The notes under the pieces: model-generated | Told to the model about the DNA's origin: nothing | What the model saw: the letters and a program-made list of their open reading frames with translations, nothing else | The model's database searches: none | In this document: one piece after another, positions 51,939 through 60,289 of the stretch | Layout of the letters: the number at the start of each line of letters is the position of its first letter | Numbering within the stretch: the first letter of the stretch is position 1 | Origin: Planococcus sp. MSAK28401 | Lineage (GTDB): Bacteria; Bacillota; Bacilli; Bacillales_A; Planococcaceae | DNA: 64,000 bases | NCBI RefSeq assembly: GCF_018283455.1 | Contig: NZ_JAAMTH010000001.1 | Coordinates: 743,501-807,500, forward strand | Direction of reading: 5' to 3' | Program-made: the position numbers and the translations under genes

Positions 51939-52930
51939 AAGTATTGCAATCATTAAGTGCCATCGCTGGAAAGTATTTTGCTGTGTGGGTCATCCTGGCT
52001 GCCTTGCTGGCGTTTTTCCTGCCTGAGGCGTTTGTCGGGTTCGGCGCTTATATCACGATCCTTCTCGGCGTCGTCATGTTCGGGATGGGATTAACGCTCA
52101 AACCGGTGGATTTCAAGATCATCGCCAAAAGCCCGCTGCCGGTATTTGTCGGTGTGGCCGCGCAGTTTCTCGTCATGCCGCTCGCGGCGTTTGCCATCGC
52201 GTATGTGTTGAATCTGCCTCCTGAACTTGCGGCAGGTCTCGTGCTGCTCGGCTGTGTGCCGGGCGGGACGGCATCGAACGTCATGGTGTATTTGGCAAAA
52301 GGCAATTTGGCTTTGTCGGTCGCTATGACGTCCTTGTCGACTTTGATGGCGCCGATCATGACGCCGCTGCTTTTGCTGTTGCTTGCAGGGCAATGGCTGC
52401 CGGTCGACCCTGTCTCGATGTTCACATCCATCATTCAAGTGATCATCCTGCCGATTGCCCTCGGGATCTTAATCCAGCGCATCTTCCCGGCAGCGGTCGC
52501 GAAAAGCATCTCGGTCGTGCCGCTCATTTCGGTGGCAGCGATTCTCATCATCGTCTCCGCTGTCACTGCAGCCAATGCGCAAAACGTCATCAGCTCCGGG
52601 TTCATCGTTTTCCTTGCGGTGTTCTTGCATAACGGCTTTGGTTTGATGCTCGGTTACGTGATCGCGATGCTTATGGGCCTCAGCGAAACAGACCGCCGCG
52701 CGATTTCACTCGAAGTCGGCATGCAGAACTCAGGGCTAGGTGTTGCTTTGGCCACCGCCCACTTCAGCCCGCTCGCAGCGCTGCCAAGCGTATGGGGCGC
52801 AATCTGGCACAATATCTCGGGTCCGATCTTAGCGACGATCTGGTCGAAAAAACCAGCTGCAGCGCCTAATAAGGAAAATCCGGAACTCGCCGCGCGGGTC
52901 AAACCGGCGGTAGATTCCGGATCCAAATAA
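51935..52930 (+). CDS. BASS-family (bile acid:sodium symporter-like) transporter
   Basis: A 331-residue membrane protein with nine to ten hydrophobic segments. The conserved crossover motifs are LLGCVPGGTASNVMVYLAKG and SLEVGMQNSGLGVALA. Bacterial members move small organic acids (for example PanS, ketopantoate), and a plant member, BASS6, moves glycolate. It overlaps the dehydrogenase stop by 4 bp and is last in the operon before a terminator, so it is probably the importer of the hydroxyacid or exporter of the oxoacid. Direction and substrate are inferred from the operon only. Confidence 0.88.
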   Translation: MKVLQSLSAIAGKYFAVWVILAALLAFFLPEAFVGFGAYITILLGVVMFGMGLTLKPVDFKIIAKSPLPVFVGVAAQFLVMPLAAFAIAYVLNLPPELAAGLVLLGCVPGGTASNVMVYLAKGNLALSVAMTSLSTLMAPIMTPLLLLLLAGQWLPVDPVSMFTSIIQVIILPIALGILIQRIFPAAVAKSISVVPLISVAAILIIVSAVTAANAQNVISSGFIVFLAVFLHNGFGLMLGYVIAMLMGLSETDRRAISLEVGMQNSGLGVALATAHFSPLAALPSVWGAIWHNISGPILATIWSKKPAAAPNKENPELAARVKPAVDSGSK

Positions 52931-52948
52931 GTGAATGCTATGTATGCG

Positions 52949-52977
52949 AAAACCACCCGTCGTTTGGGTGGTTTTTT
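52949..52977 (+). terminator. Terminator of the hydroxyacid operon
   Basis: AAAACCACCC (52949-52958) pairs with GGGTGGTTTT (52966-52975), followed by more T. It lies 19 bp after the transporter stop. Confidence 0.85.
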
Positions 52978-53054
52978 GAATGAAGGAGAATAGAGTGCAA
53001 GTGGCGAAATTTACCAGATGGAAGATCATTATACGAAAAAGTGAGTGAGACATT

Positions 53055-53387
53055 GTGGAATTCAAATTGGGAAACGGCACGCTGATGCTGCCGGAGCTGC
53101 ATATCACGGTGATGGCCATCATCATCATTTATTTACTGGCCAAATGGAGCAAGGAGTTGGAAACGGGCCGCATTAAAATTTTCATCTATTTTCTAGTCGC
53201 CGCCTATGTTATGCCGGTTCTTTCTTACAGCACTTTAGAGTACGACTTCCAGCTGTGGATTCCGGCCGGCTTCCTAGTGGTGTTCTTTTATATTTACCGG
53301 AAAGAACGATACCATCCCGCTAAAATGAAGGCCAGTGTGCTCGGGCTATTCGTGGCGATATACCAAATCGCCGGCCATATGTTTTAA
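53055..53387 (+). CDS. Small membrane protein of unknown function
   Basis: 110 residues with three to four hydrophobic segments (about 15-29, 40-58, 66-80, 92-107) separated by short charged loops. It begins at GTG 53055 behind a weak purine stretch, so the start is uncertain. It stands alone between the hydroxyacid operon and arr. No family recognised. Confidence 0.6.
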   Translation: MEFKLGNGTLMLPELHITVMAIIIIYLLAKWSKELETGRIKIFIYFLVAAYVMPVLSYSTLEYDFQLWIPAGFLVVFFYIYRKERYHPAKMKASVLGLFVAIYQIAGHMF

Positions 53388-53413
53388 AGCCCAGGCGGCG
53401 TTCTGAAAAGAGT

Positions 53414-53830
53414 TCAATCAATAATAATTGCTTTGCCTTGTTCACGAAGTGATTTCAGCGAATCGAGCATATGCTGGATTTGCTCCTCGCTGTGGCGTTC
53501 CCAAGAAGCGAGTTCAGCGACGATTTTCGGTGGTGATTTGGAGCGGTAGGAGCGTGTCGGGTTCCCGGGAAACCGCTTGTCGGTCAAATTCGGGTCGTTT
53601 TCGAATGTGCCTGTCGGTTCGACGATGTAGATCCGTTCCGGCAAATCCCCAGCAGCGAGTTCCGCACCCCATTTGGCTGCTTCGAGTGTGGCGGTGAAAT
53701 AGATGTAATTGGATTTTTTATCTTGATAATTCGATAAATTCTGCGCTACCAGTAGATTCCCGATTTTCAGTTGTGCCTTTGTTCCATGGAAAAACGGGCC
53801 TGGATCCAAGATATCTTTTTTACCATCCAT
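53414..53830 (-). CDS. arr: Rifampin ADP-ribosyltransferase
   Basis: A 138-residue enzyme that inactivates rifamycins by ADP-ribosylation of the C23 hydroxyl. Length and sequence (DPGPFFHGTKAQLKIG, YIYFTATLEAAKWGAELA, RIYIVEPTGTFENDPN and LTDKRFPGNPTRSYRS) are those of Arr. The His-Tyr-Asp residues of the active site are present at His15, Tyr44 and Asp79, in the spacing of the mycobacterial enzyme (19, 49, 84). There is no integron, insertion sequence or other resistance gene beside it, so it looks like an intrinsic chromosomal copy. Confidence 0.95.
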   Translation of the reverse strand: MDGKKDILDPGPFFHGTKAQLKIGNLLVAQNLSNYQDKKSNYIYFTATLEAAKWGAELAAGDLPERIYIVEPTGTFENDPNLTDKRFPGNPTRSYRSKSPPKIVAELASWERHSEEQIQHMLDSLKSLREQGKAIIID

Positions 53831-53920
53831 TGAAATCTGCCTCCCCTAGTATTGTTCTTGCAAACAGTATAAGTCAGCGTTCGGTGAAAAAGTAGACTGC
53901 AATTATTTTTTTGTTTGTAC

Positions 53921-54003
53921 TATAATAGAAGTAGAGAGACACCAATCAAAACCACCCAAGCCAAGCCCAATTCCTCAGGAACATTTGAGGAGTTGGGCTT
54001 TTT
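53921..54003 (+). ncRNA. Candidate short transcript or leader ending in a strong terminator
   Basis: A perfect -10 hexamer TATAAT (53921-53926; weak -35) is followed about 35 bp later by a 14-bp hairpin and T tract with no open frame between. A short RNA of roughly 70 nt is predicted. It precedes the ECF sigma gene promoter, and so could be a leader remnant, an antisense-type sRNA or just an insulating terminator. No known RNA family was recognised. Confidence 0.35.
53963..54003 (+). terminator. Strong rho-independent terminator without an obvious upstream gene
   Basis: AAGCCCAA-T-TCCTCA (53963-53977) pairs with TGAGGA-G-TTGGGCTT (53986-54000) with one T-G pair, followed by five T. The gene to its left, arr, is on the other strand and points away. 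Confidence 0.85.
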
Positions 54004-54033
54004 AACTGCCGCAGGTATCGATGCTTAAAACAA

Positions 54034-54059
54034 GGAAACTAAACAGAGAAATTTACGTC
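54034..54059 (+). promoter_or_regulatory. ECF-type promoter of the sigma/anti-sigma/ABC operon
   Basis: GGAAAC (54034-54039), exactly 16 bp, then CGTC (54056-54059), matching the TGAAAC-N16-CGTC form read by SigW/SigM/SigX-like factors in Bacillus. It lies 130 bp before the sigma start, which suggests positive autoregulation by the sigma factor encoded next. Confidence 0.7.
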
Positions 54060-54190
54060 AATTGACACAATAGCAATGAAGCAGGATAGAACTCAGCTAT
54101 ATGAAAAACTGCATAAAAAAACTGAAAACTTGTTACAAAATCGGCGATTCCGGTGTCTTTATTATGAAAGCGTTTGAGGGGAGGGGCCGG

Positions 54191-54739
54191 ATGATGGAGG
54201 AGGCGGCAAATTTGCCGGAAGTTCCCAGCAATCTGTCTGATGAAGAAGAGTTCCAGGTTTTATTCAAACAGTATTACCCGAAAGTCGTCTGGAAAGTGAT
54301 GATCATCCTGAAAGACCGGCCCCTTGCAGAAGATGTCGCGCAGGAGGTATTCGTCAAGCTGTATCACGCGGACCGTTCGGCAATTGACAATTTACCGGGC
54401 TGGTTGACAAAAGTCGCGGTCAATACCGCTTACAATCAAGTGCGCACCGAAAAACGCCACATGGCCCGGAAACAAAAGCAACAAGCGGAGGAGCGAATAT
54501 GGCCAAGGTCGGTTGAAGAGGCTTATGTGAAACGCGAGGAGCTGGGGGAAGTCCAGAGAACACTGATGCGTTTATCCGAACAGGATCGGGATTTATTGGT
54601 GATGCGGTTTTCAGGCTATAGCTACGAGGAAATTGCAGAAAATAAAGGTTTGGAAAAATCCTCGATAGGCGCGCTGCTGGCACGGGCGAAAAGCCGTTTC
54701 AAAAAAATGTATGCAGAGGAAGGGACAGAGAACCAATGA
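54191..54739 (+). CDS. ECF-type RNA polymerase sigma factor
   Basis: A 182-residue group 4 sigma factor. Region 2 (about 18-85) has FKQYYPKVVWKVMIILKDRPLAEDVAQEVFVKLY; region 4 (about 120-175) has LSEQDRDLLVMRFSGYSYEEIAENKGLEKSSIGALLARAKSRFKK. ATG 54191 (or the adjacent 54194) follows GGGGAGGGG; upstream in-frame codons lack an RBS. The stop overlaps the anti-sigma ATG. An ABC transporter follows in the operon, a layout like sigY-yxl of B. subtilis, although membership in that group cannot be shown here. Confidence 0.9.
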   Translation: MMEEAANLPEVPSNLSDEEEFQVLFKQYYPKVVWKVMIILKDRPLAEDVAQEVFVKLYHADRSAIDNLPGWLTKVAVNTAYNQVRTEKRHMARKQKQQAEERIWPRSVEEAYVKREELGEVQRTLMRLSEQDRDLLVMRFSGYSYEEIAENKGLEKSSIGALLARAKSRFKKMYAEEGTENQ

Positions 54740-55869
54740 CTTGTCATGATATCGGCACCTTACAAGCTTATTTGGATGGTGAGGTCAGTCGCGAGGAGAA
54801 AAAAAGAATCATGAAGCACCTGGAAAACTGCGCAATATGTCGTGGAGCCGTTAGTGAGTTGCAGCAGCTTCAAGCTTTTTATGAGAACAAATTGGACTTG
54901 GATGGTGAAGACATCGATGTGGCCAGGGCATGGGCGAGATTCGAAGAGAACTTGGAGCAGGGAGACAACCGTAAGTCAGCGGCAGTGAGTGAAACAACAA
55001 GCAGAAAGGGATGGAGTCCGTTGAAAACCAAGACCAAACGTTTCATCGTATCCGGCGTTGCAGCCGCCGCCATTTTCAGTTCGCTTGCCATTCCGCAAGT
55101 TCAAGTGGGGGCGAATCAATTTCTATCGCTGTTCCGTGTTGATCAATTCGAGATGGTGCAGTTGACACAGGAAGACTTGGAGCAAGTCGAGAGCTGGGTA
55201 AGTGAACACAAAGCGGGAGAAATTGATTTGAAAGGCCTAGGCAAGTTAGAACGATCGGTAGTGGATGGGGAGCTGCAGCAATTCCAGACGATTGAATCAG
55301 CTGAACAAGCAGGGTATGCCGTTCCGTCGTTCGGTGAATTCGGATTGTCCGTCATTGACGTGATGCCGGCACAGACGATGACGTTTACACTTGATGTCGA
55401 AAAAGCGAACCAGTTGCTCACACAGCTTGAAGCTGACGAACAGTTCGAGACGGTGCTGGACGGCAAGCCATTCTCGGTATCGATTGCTGAAACGGTGAAA
55501 GCGGATTACTTGTCGAATGGACAGTACATCTCCTATGTGCGTACAGAATCTCCGGAGATCAGTGTTCCAGAAGGCACCTCGATTGATCAGCTGCGTGATA
55601 CCCTGCTGTCGCTTCCGTTTTTGCCTGATAATGTGAAGACACAGCTCGCGAATATTTCCGATTTTGAAACGACGCTTCCGGTTCCGGTTGTCGATACGGA
55701 AGAGGCGAAAGTGAGCGAAGTCGAAGTGAATGGTGCGGAAGGATTCACATTCGTGGGTACAGACGAATCTTCAATCGTTTGGAAACAAGGTGAGCAGCTG
55801 CAAATGATCATGGCGGAAACTAAGATGACCGAACAACAATTAATGGAACTGGCTACACAAGTGAAATGA
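54736..55869 (+). CDS. Zinc-finger anti-sigma factor with large extracytoplasmic domain
   Basis: A 377-residue membrane regulator. The N-terminal ZAS/zf-HC2 domain has HLENCAICRGAV (HxxxCxxC) and sequesters the sigma factor in the cytoplasm. A single transmembrane segment lies about 102-122 (FIVSGVAAAAIFSSLAIP), and a 250-residue external domain follows, with no recognised family, presumably the sensor. The start is coupled by ATGA to the sigma gene. How the signal releases sigma (proteolysis or conformational change) is not visible. Confidence 0.88.
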   Translation: MTCHDIGTLQAYLDGEVSREEKKRIMKHLENCAICRGAVSELQQLQAFYENKLDLDGEDIDVARAWARFEENLEQGDNRKSAAVSETTSRKGWSPLKTKTKRFIVSGVAAAAIFSSLAIPQVQVGANQFLSLFRVDQFEMVQLTQEDLEQVESWVSEHKAGEIDLKGLGKLERSVVDGELQQFQTIESAEQAGYAVPSFGEFGLSVIDVMPAQTMTFTLDVEKANQLLTQLEADEQFETVLDGKPFSVSIAETVKADYLSNGQYISYVRTESPEISVPEGTSIDQLRDTLLSLPFLPDNVKTQLANISDFETTLPVPVVDTEEAKVSEVEVNGAEGFTFVGTDESSIVWKQGEQLQMIMAETKMTEQQLMELATQVK

Positions 55870-55875
55870 AAAAGG

Positions 55876-55908
55876 AAGTTCAGGGTGGACCAAGCGCCCT
55901 GGACTTTT
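55876..55908 (+). terminator. Weak intercistronic hairpin after the anti-sigma gene
   Basis: AAGTTCAGGG (55876-55885) pairs with CCCTGGACTT (55897-55906) with one T-G pair, followed by four T. It probably gives partial termination before the ABC genes. Confidence 0.5.
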
Positions 55909-55931
55909 CATTATGATGATGGAGGGACAGA

Positions 55932-56867
55932 ATGGACGTTATCCGGACCAACTCATTGACTAAAACCTATGATGGAAAAGGCGGTATTTCAGATATTTCT
56001 CTGTCGATTGGAGAAGGAACGATTTACGGATTTTTAGGGCCGAATGGCTCCGGGAAAAGTACATTCGTCCGCACGCTTCTCGGTCTATTGAAGCCGACAA
56101 GCGGAGAAGGGTTTATCCTCGGTGAACCAATCGGGTCGATCAAATCACGTGAACAAGCAGGTTATTTGCCAGAGTTGTTCCGTTATCCTGACTGGCTGAC
56201 GGGCAAACAATTGCTTGAGCGCCATGCGGAGTTGTGCAAAATCCCTGTGCGGCAGCGAAAAACACGCATTGAAGAAGTGGTGGAGCTGGTCGGGATGAGC
56301 GGCCGGGAAAAGGGCAAGATCGGCGGCTTTTCAAAAGGCATGGCTCAGCGCATCGGCCTGGCTTGTGCGATTCTCAACGATCCGAAAGTCATTTTCCTCG
56401 ATGAACCAACGTCTGCACTCGATCCGATCGGACGTAAAGATGTGCGTGACCTCATGGTGTATTTGCGGGACCAAGGAAAAACCGTGTTCTTGAACAGCCA
56501 CTTATTGCATGAAGTGGAGTCGGTGTGCGATAACGTATCGATCATCCACGAAGGCGATATGATCGCCCAAGGGCCTTGGCGAGAATTGATGCAAATCGAA
56601 GCGCAAATAGAGATCATAACGGATTATCCAGAAGACATCCCGTGGCCTGCGTTTGTATCGCACTCCCGGAAACTAGGCCAGCATGGAACGAGAACCACAT
56701 GGAATATCCAGTTCGGTGATGAACTCGATATCCCGCGAATTATCTATTATTTGTCCGAACGCCGCATTTCGGTGTATGAAGTTCGGCAGATTACACCTCA
56801 TTTGGAAGATGTCTTTTTGCATTGGGTAAACCGGAAAAAGGAGAACAGCTATGTGGGCAATCACTAA
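55932..56867 (+). CDS. ABC-2 transporter ATPase of the ECF operon
   Basis: A 311-residue ATPase with GPNGSGKST, FSKGMAQRIGLACA, VIFLDEPTSALDPIG and NSHLLHEVE. The C-terminal 80 residues form the non-catalytic extension common in this class. GGAGGGAC precedes ATG 55932. The permease start lies 17 bp inside its 3' end. The pairing with an ECF sigma system suggests export of, or resistance to, envelope-active compounds; the substrate is unknown. Confidence 0.88.
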   Translation: MDVIRTNSLTKTYDGKGGISDISLSIGEGTIYGFLGPNGSGKSTFVRTLLGLLKPTSGEGFILGEPIGSIKSREQAGYLPELFRYPDWLTGKQLLERHAELCKIPVRQRKTRIEEVVELVGMSGREKGKIGGFSKGMAQRIGLACAILNDPKVIFLDEPTSALDPIGRKDVRDLMVYLRDQGKTVFLNSHLLHEVESVCDNVSIIHEGDMIAQGPWRELMQIEAQIEIITDYPEDIPWPAFVSHSRKLGQHGTRTTWNIQFGDELDIPRIIYYLSERRISVYEVRQITPHLEDVFLHWVNRKKENSYVGNH

Positions 56868-57723
56868 AATAACGATACACGAAGTTATTTCAAAGCGAAT
56901 TTTCCTCTTCACGGTGATTATGACGGTTGTGTTCCTAAGCTTATATGGAACAGCAATCTACTTTGCAGGAAGGGAAACATCAAACATGGGCCCTGGGGTC
57001 ATGGAAGGTCCGGAAGCGGTTCTGATGCAGCAGTTTGTGGCGTCTCAGATGCTCGGAGCAGGTCTCTATTTTTCATCATTCATCGCATCGCTGCTCGCGA
57101 TTATGTCGAGCGTCAGTGCGATTTCTGGGGAAGTGGCGAGTCATCAGATTGATACATGGTTGATGCGCCCGATTTCCAGAGCGCAGTTTGTATTGGGAAA
57201 ATTCGTCGGTTTGACGGTTTTAATGATGGCGTATGTCATTGCATTATTTTTCAGCGTCATTGCCATCCATCAAGGCATCGGAGTCGACTGGCTAGCATTG
57301 GACCTTCAACCGATGCAGATGGTTAAAGCGGCTGGGGTATTCGCCATACAGCCCTTTGTACTGATCGCATTCGGGATTTTATTAAGCACGAGAATGACAA
57401 CCTTGAATGCAGGTATCATTTCCATCGTCCTTTATGGTGCTGCTTTTATCGGCGGTTTTATCGAACAATTCGGCGCGGTACTGGAAAAAACTGCGCTCGT
57501 CAACGTCGGCATTATAATGAGCCTTGTCTATCCGGTCGATTCCATTTATCGCAAAATGACCACGCTATTGTTCGTAACAACGGACAGCCCGCTTGCTATT
57601 GCACAAGGCGGCCTGTTCACCAGCATCTCAAGTCCGAGCAATTTACTCATCGGCTATGCGGTTTTTTACGGGATTATTGTATTGGCACTTGCGGTTTATA
57701 GCTTTAAAAATCGTGATGTATAA
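56851..57723 (+). CDS. ABC-2 transporter permease of the ECF operon
   Basis: A 290-residue membrane subunit with six hydrophobic segments: one near the N-terminus, a long external loop (about 40-65), then five more. SHQIDTWLMRPISRAQFVLGKF is the conserved cytoplasmic coupling-type loop of ABC-2 permeases. It overlaps the ATPase gene by 17 bp and is followed by a strong terminator, closing the sigma-anti-sigma-ABC operon. Confidence 0.87.
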   Translation: MWAITKITIHEVISKRIFLFTVIMTVVFLSLYGTAIYFAGRETSNMGPGVMEGPEAVLMQQFVASQMLGAGLYFSSFIASLLAIMSSVSAISGEVASHQIDTWLMRPISRAQFVLGKFVGLTVLMMAYVIALFFSVIAIHQGIGVDWLALDLQPMQMVKAAGVFAIQPFVLIAFGILLSTRMTTLNAGIISIVLYGAAFIGGFIEQFGAVLEKTALVNVGIIMSLVYPVDSIYRKMTTLLFVTTDSPLAIAQGGLFTSISSPSNLLIGYAVFYGIIVLALAVYSFKNRDV

Positions 57724-57734
57724 CTGGAAGTGGA

Positions 57735-57775
57735 AAAAACCGCATGAGCCTATTTGAGAGGTTCATGCGGTTTTT
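57735..57775 (+). terminator. Terminator of the ECF operon
   Basis: AAAAACCGCATGA (57735-57747) pairs with TCATGCGGTTTTT (57763-57775), a perfect 13-bp stem with a T tract, 12 bp after the stop. Confidence 0.88.
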
Positions 57776-57875
57776 GTGTTGAACTGTTTTAAGGTTGTTG
57801 TTTCTTGTTTAGTCCAGGGGATAGCGGGTAGACAACTGTATGTTCAATACAATTATTTAGAAGAGGTGTCCAATT

Positions 57876-58862
57876 ATGAAAAACGATTTAATCATAAAAA
57901 ACAAGCTCGGCCTCGGAACAGCGCCGCTTGGCAATATGTTCCGGGACGTGCCGGGAGACGAAGCGATGGCGACCATCGAATCTGCTTGGAATGAGGGGAT
58001 CCGTTATTTCGATACGGCACCATTTTACGGGGCAGGGCTTGCGGAGCTTCGCCTCGGTGAAATTTTGCCTTCGTACAACCGCGACGAATACTTGCTGAGC
58101 TCAAAAGTCGGCCGTATCGTATTAGAGGAAGAAGAGGAAAAAGAAGGCCTGTTTGAATTTGGCCGCAAGAATAAAATCCACACCGATTACACGGAATCGG
58201 GCACGCTGCGTTCGATCGAAGACAGCTTGAAGCGGCTGAAAACAGATCGCTTGGATATGGTCTATGTGCACGATATCTCCCCGGACTTTCTTGGCGATGA
58301 ATGGGTCACGAAATTCGATGAAGCACGAACAGGGGCTTTTAAAGTGCTCGACCGCTTAAGAGACGAAGGCGTCATCAAAGCATGGGGCCTTGGGGTCAAT
58401 ACGACCACGCCGATCGAAGTCGCACTCGAACTGGAAGAAGCACACCCTGATTTGAGCTTGTCTGCGACGCAGTATACGCTGTTGCAGCATGAACGCGCAT
58501 TAGAGCGCATGATGCCGCTTGCTGAGAAAACAGATGGCGGCCTTGTCATCGGCTCGGCATTCAATTCCGGCGCATTGCTTGGCGGCGATCATTTCGATTA
58601 TGCAGAAATCACGCCAGAAATCAAACAGCGGGTGGCACGCTTTAATGACGTCGCTCAAAACCACGGCGTACATTTGAAAGATGCAGCTTTGCAATTTTCA
58701 ACGGCGCATCCAGCAGTAAAAGCGGTCGTCACCGGATCCACACGGCCAGACCGCATCAAGGAAGACTTGGCCGCTATGACAGCGGATATCCCGTCTGCCT
58801 TCTGGGACGAACTCGTCGATAAAGGCCTCGTATCTCCGAAAGCCGTATTGCCGAAAAAATGA
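57876..58862 (+). CDS. Aldo/keto reductase (aldose dehydrogenase-like)
   Basis: A 328-residue TIM-barrel NAD(P)-dependent oxidoreductase. The catalytic tetrad is visible: Asp and Tyr in YFDTAPFYGAG, Lys in LLSSKVGR, His in MVYVHDI. The C-terminal cofactor site is VVTGSTRPDRIKEDL. The form without a long N-terminal extension and with KNKLGLGTAPLGNM is like D-threo-aldose 1-dehydrogenase and related sugar dehydrogenases. RBS GAAGAGGTG. Monocistronic between two terminators. Confidence 0.88.
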   Translation: MKNDLIIKNKLGLGTAPLGNMFRDVPGDEAMATIESAWNEGIRYFDTAPFYGAGLAELRLGEILPSYNRDEYLLSSKVGRIVLEEEEEKEGLFEFGRKNKIHTDYTESGTLRSIEDSLKRLKTDRLDMVYVHDISPDFLGDEWVTKFDEARTGAFKVLDRLRDEGVIKAWGLGVNTTTPIEVALELEEAHPDLSLSATQYTLLQHERALERMMPLAEKTDGGLVIGSAFNSGALLGGDHFDYAEITPEIKQRVARFNDVAQNHGVHLKDAALQFSTAHPAVKAVVTGSTRPDRIKEDLAAMTADIPSAFWDELVDKGLVSPKAVLPKK

Positions 58863-58880
58863 AAATAGAAATAGAGAACG

Positions 58881-58916
58881 ACAAAAGGTTCCGGTCTGCT
58901 AGCCGGAACCTTTTGT
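58881..58916 (+). terminator. Terminator of the aldo/keto reductase gene
   Basis: ACAAAAGGTTCCGG (58881-58894) pairs perfectly with CCGGAACCTTTTGT (58903-58916) around an 8-nt loop. Confidence 0.85.
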
Positions 58917-59036
58917 TATGGATGAAACATTTATTTTTACTAAAACATTCATTTAGCGATGAATTGCCTTATCTTTAATTTTACAAATTTACCATTTGCT
59001 TTAATATGGACTAATGACAAGAACTGGAGGGGTAAC

Positions 59037-59519
59037 ATGAAAACTTCGGCTGCCTTATCGACAATGGCATCTTTGCTGATCGCCATCGCCACCTTGGCTG
59101 GCTGTGCCAATGTCGAAGAAAGCCCGGAAACTCTCGCGATTGAACACCGCGGGGAATACGAAGGGGTACTCGTTTCAAGCACCTATACTTCGGCCAAAAC
59201 TGCCGGCTATGAAGAAACGTTCATCGAAGGGCCGGAAAAAGCCGATGAACTGATCGACCGATTGAATGGAGAAGAGCTGATACAAGCGAGTGAAGCGGAA
59301 CTGCAGGAACGGGCCGATCTGCTCGAGAAGCCCGGCAGCTACCGGATGATGCTTTACAATATGCCGGCAGCTAATCGCATGGACGATCATATGTATTTGA
59401 TTCACTTCTATAAAGATGGAACGATTCAAGTGGACCAAGAAGGCACCACGTATTTCCTCTATAATCCTCCAGAGGATTTGCTTTCGCAATTGAAACAACA
59501 ATGGAACATCAGTTTTTAG
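59037..59519 (+). CDS. Putative lipoprotein of unknown function
   Basis: 160 residues. A signal peptide ends in the lipobox LAGC with Cys near residue 23, so the mature protein is lipid-anchored on the outer face of the membrane. The remaining 138 residues are acidic (many Glu) with no recognised domain; DDHMYLIHFYKDGTIQVDQEGTTYFLYNPPEDLLSQL suggests a small beta-rich fold. ATG 59037 is chosen for GGAGGGG at 7 nt; an earlier in-frame codon would place the signal peptide internally. It stands alone between terminators. Confidence 0.7.
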   Translation: MKTSAALSTMASLLIAIATLAGCANVEESPETLAIEHRGEYEGVLVSSTYTSAKTAGYEETFIEGPEKADELIDRLNGEELIQASEAELQERADLLEKPGSYRMMLYNMPAANRMDDHMYLIHFYKDGTIQVDQEGTTYFLYNPPEDLLSQLKQQWNISF

Positions 59520-59529
59520 CACAAAACAA

Positions 59530-59575
59530 ACTGCCCCGCTGTGATTAGGCATTTTCCTAATCGCCGCGGGGCAGT
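59530..59575. terminator. Bidirectional terminator
   Basis: ACTGCCCCGC...TGATTAGG (59530-59549) pairs with CCTAATCG..GCGGGGCAGT (59556-59575), a 20-bp stem with small mismatches. It serves the lipoprotein gene and the convergent AIM24 gene. Confidence 0.8.
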
Positions 59576-59596
59576 ATTTATTAGGTGATATGGGCA

Positions 59597-60289
59597 TTAG
59601 CCTTGGGGTGCGTGGTAGATTTCCTCGAACGGCTGAACGACGACGAAGCCATTTCCGGAGAATTTCATCTGTACGGATTCTCCGCTGCCTCTGCCGAAAA
59701 AGCTTTTCAACTGCACGTCGGTAACAAAATCAGGTTCCAAATTACCTGACCATGCGACGGTTGCGTTCGGGTCGGTGAACACTGGCGTATCCGGAGTGAC
59801 GAGCAAGGTGAGCGGCTCGTAATGGGAGGTGAAAGCGACGAGGCCGTGGCCTTCCAGGCGGACATTGAATAATCCGCCCGCCATCATTCCGGCGACGCGG
59901 CGCATCAATTTGATGTCCCAATCGAGCCCGTCCTGAAATGCGAGCAAGTCGTTGCCGTTGATGAAGATGCTTTCACCTTCAAGATCTAAAATGGTGATTT
60001 TCTTGCCGCTGTCCGCGACGTAGAGTTTGCCTTGGCCGTTCGCTTTCATCAACTGGGCGCCTTCTCCGCTGAGCGCTTTTTTGACGAATTTCCCGAGGCC
60101 GTGCTCGAGCATACCTTCGCGCTCGAATTTGATATTGCCTTCATAGGAAATCATCGAGCCCGCTTTGGCCCACACTTGGCCGTTCAAATTCACTTCGAGC
60201 AGGCGGTCTGTTTCGAGTTCAAAAAAGTCGCGCGCGCTTTCTTCCTGTTTGGTTTGCTGGACAAATTGCTTGATGGAATACTTCGACAT
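59597..60289 (-). CDS. AIM24 family protein
   Basis: A 230-residue soluble beta-rich protein of the AIM24/DUF124 (tryptophan-RNA-binding-attenuator-like) fold. Typical segments are LLEVNLNGQVWAKAGSMISYEG, GQGKLYVADSGKKITILDLEGESIFINGNDLLAF and GHGLVAFTSHYEPLTLLVTPDTPVFTDPNATVAWS. Bacterial members are widespread but have no agreed function; the yeast namesake affects mitochondrial inner-membrane organisation. It is divergent from the tetR gene. Confidence 0.85.
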   Translation of the reverse strand: MSKYSIKQFVQQTKQEESARDFFELETDRLLEVNLNGQVWAKAGSMISYEGNIKFEREGMLEHGLGKFVKKALSGEGAQLMKANGQGKLYVADSGKKITILDLEGESIFINGNDLLAFQDGLDWDIKLMRRVAGMMAGGLFNVRLEGHGLVAFTSHYEPLTLLVTPDTPVFTDPNATVAWSGNLEPDFVTDVQLKSFFGRGSGESVQMKFSGNGFVVVQPFEEIYHAPQG

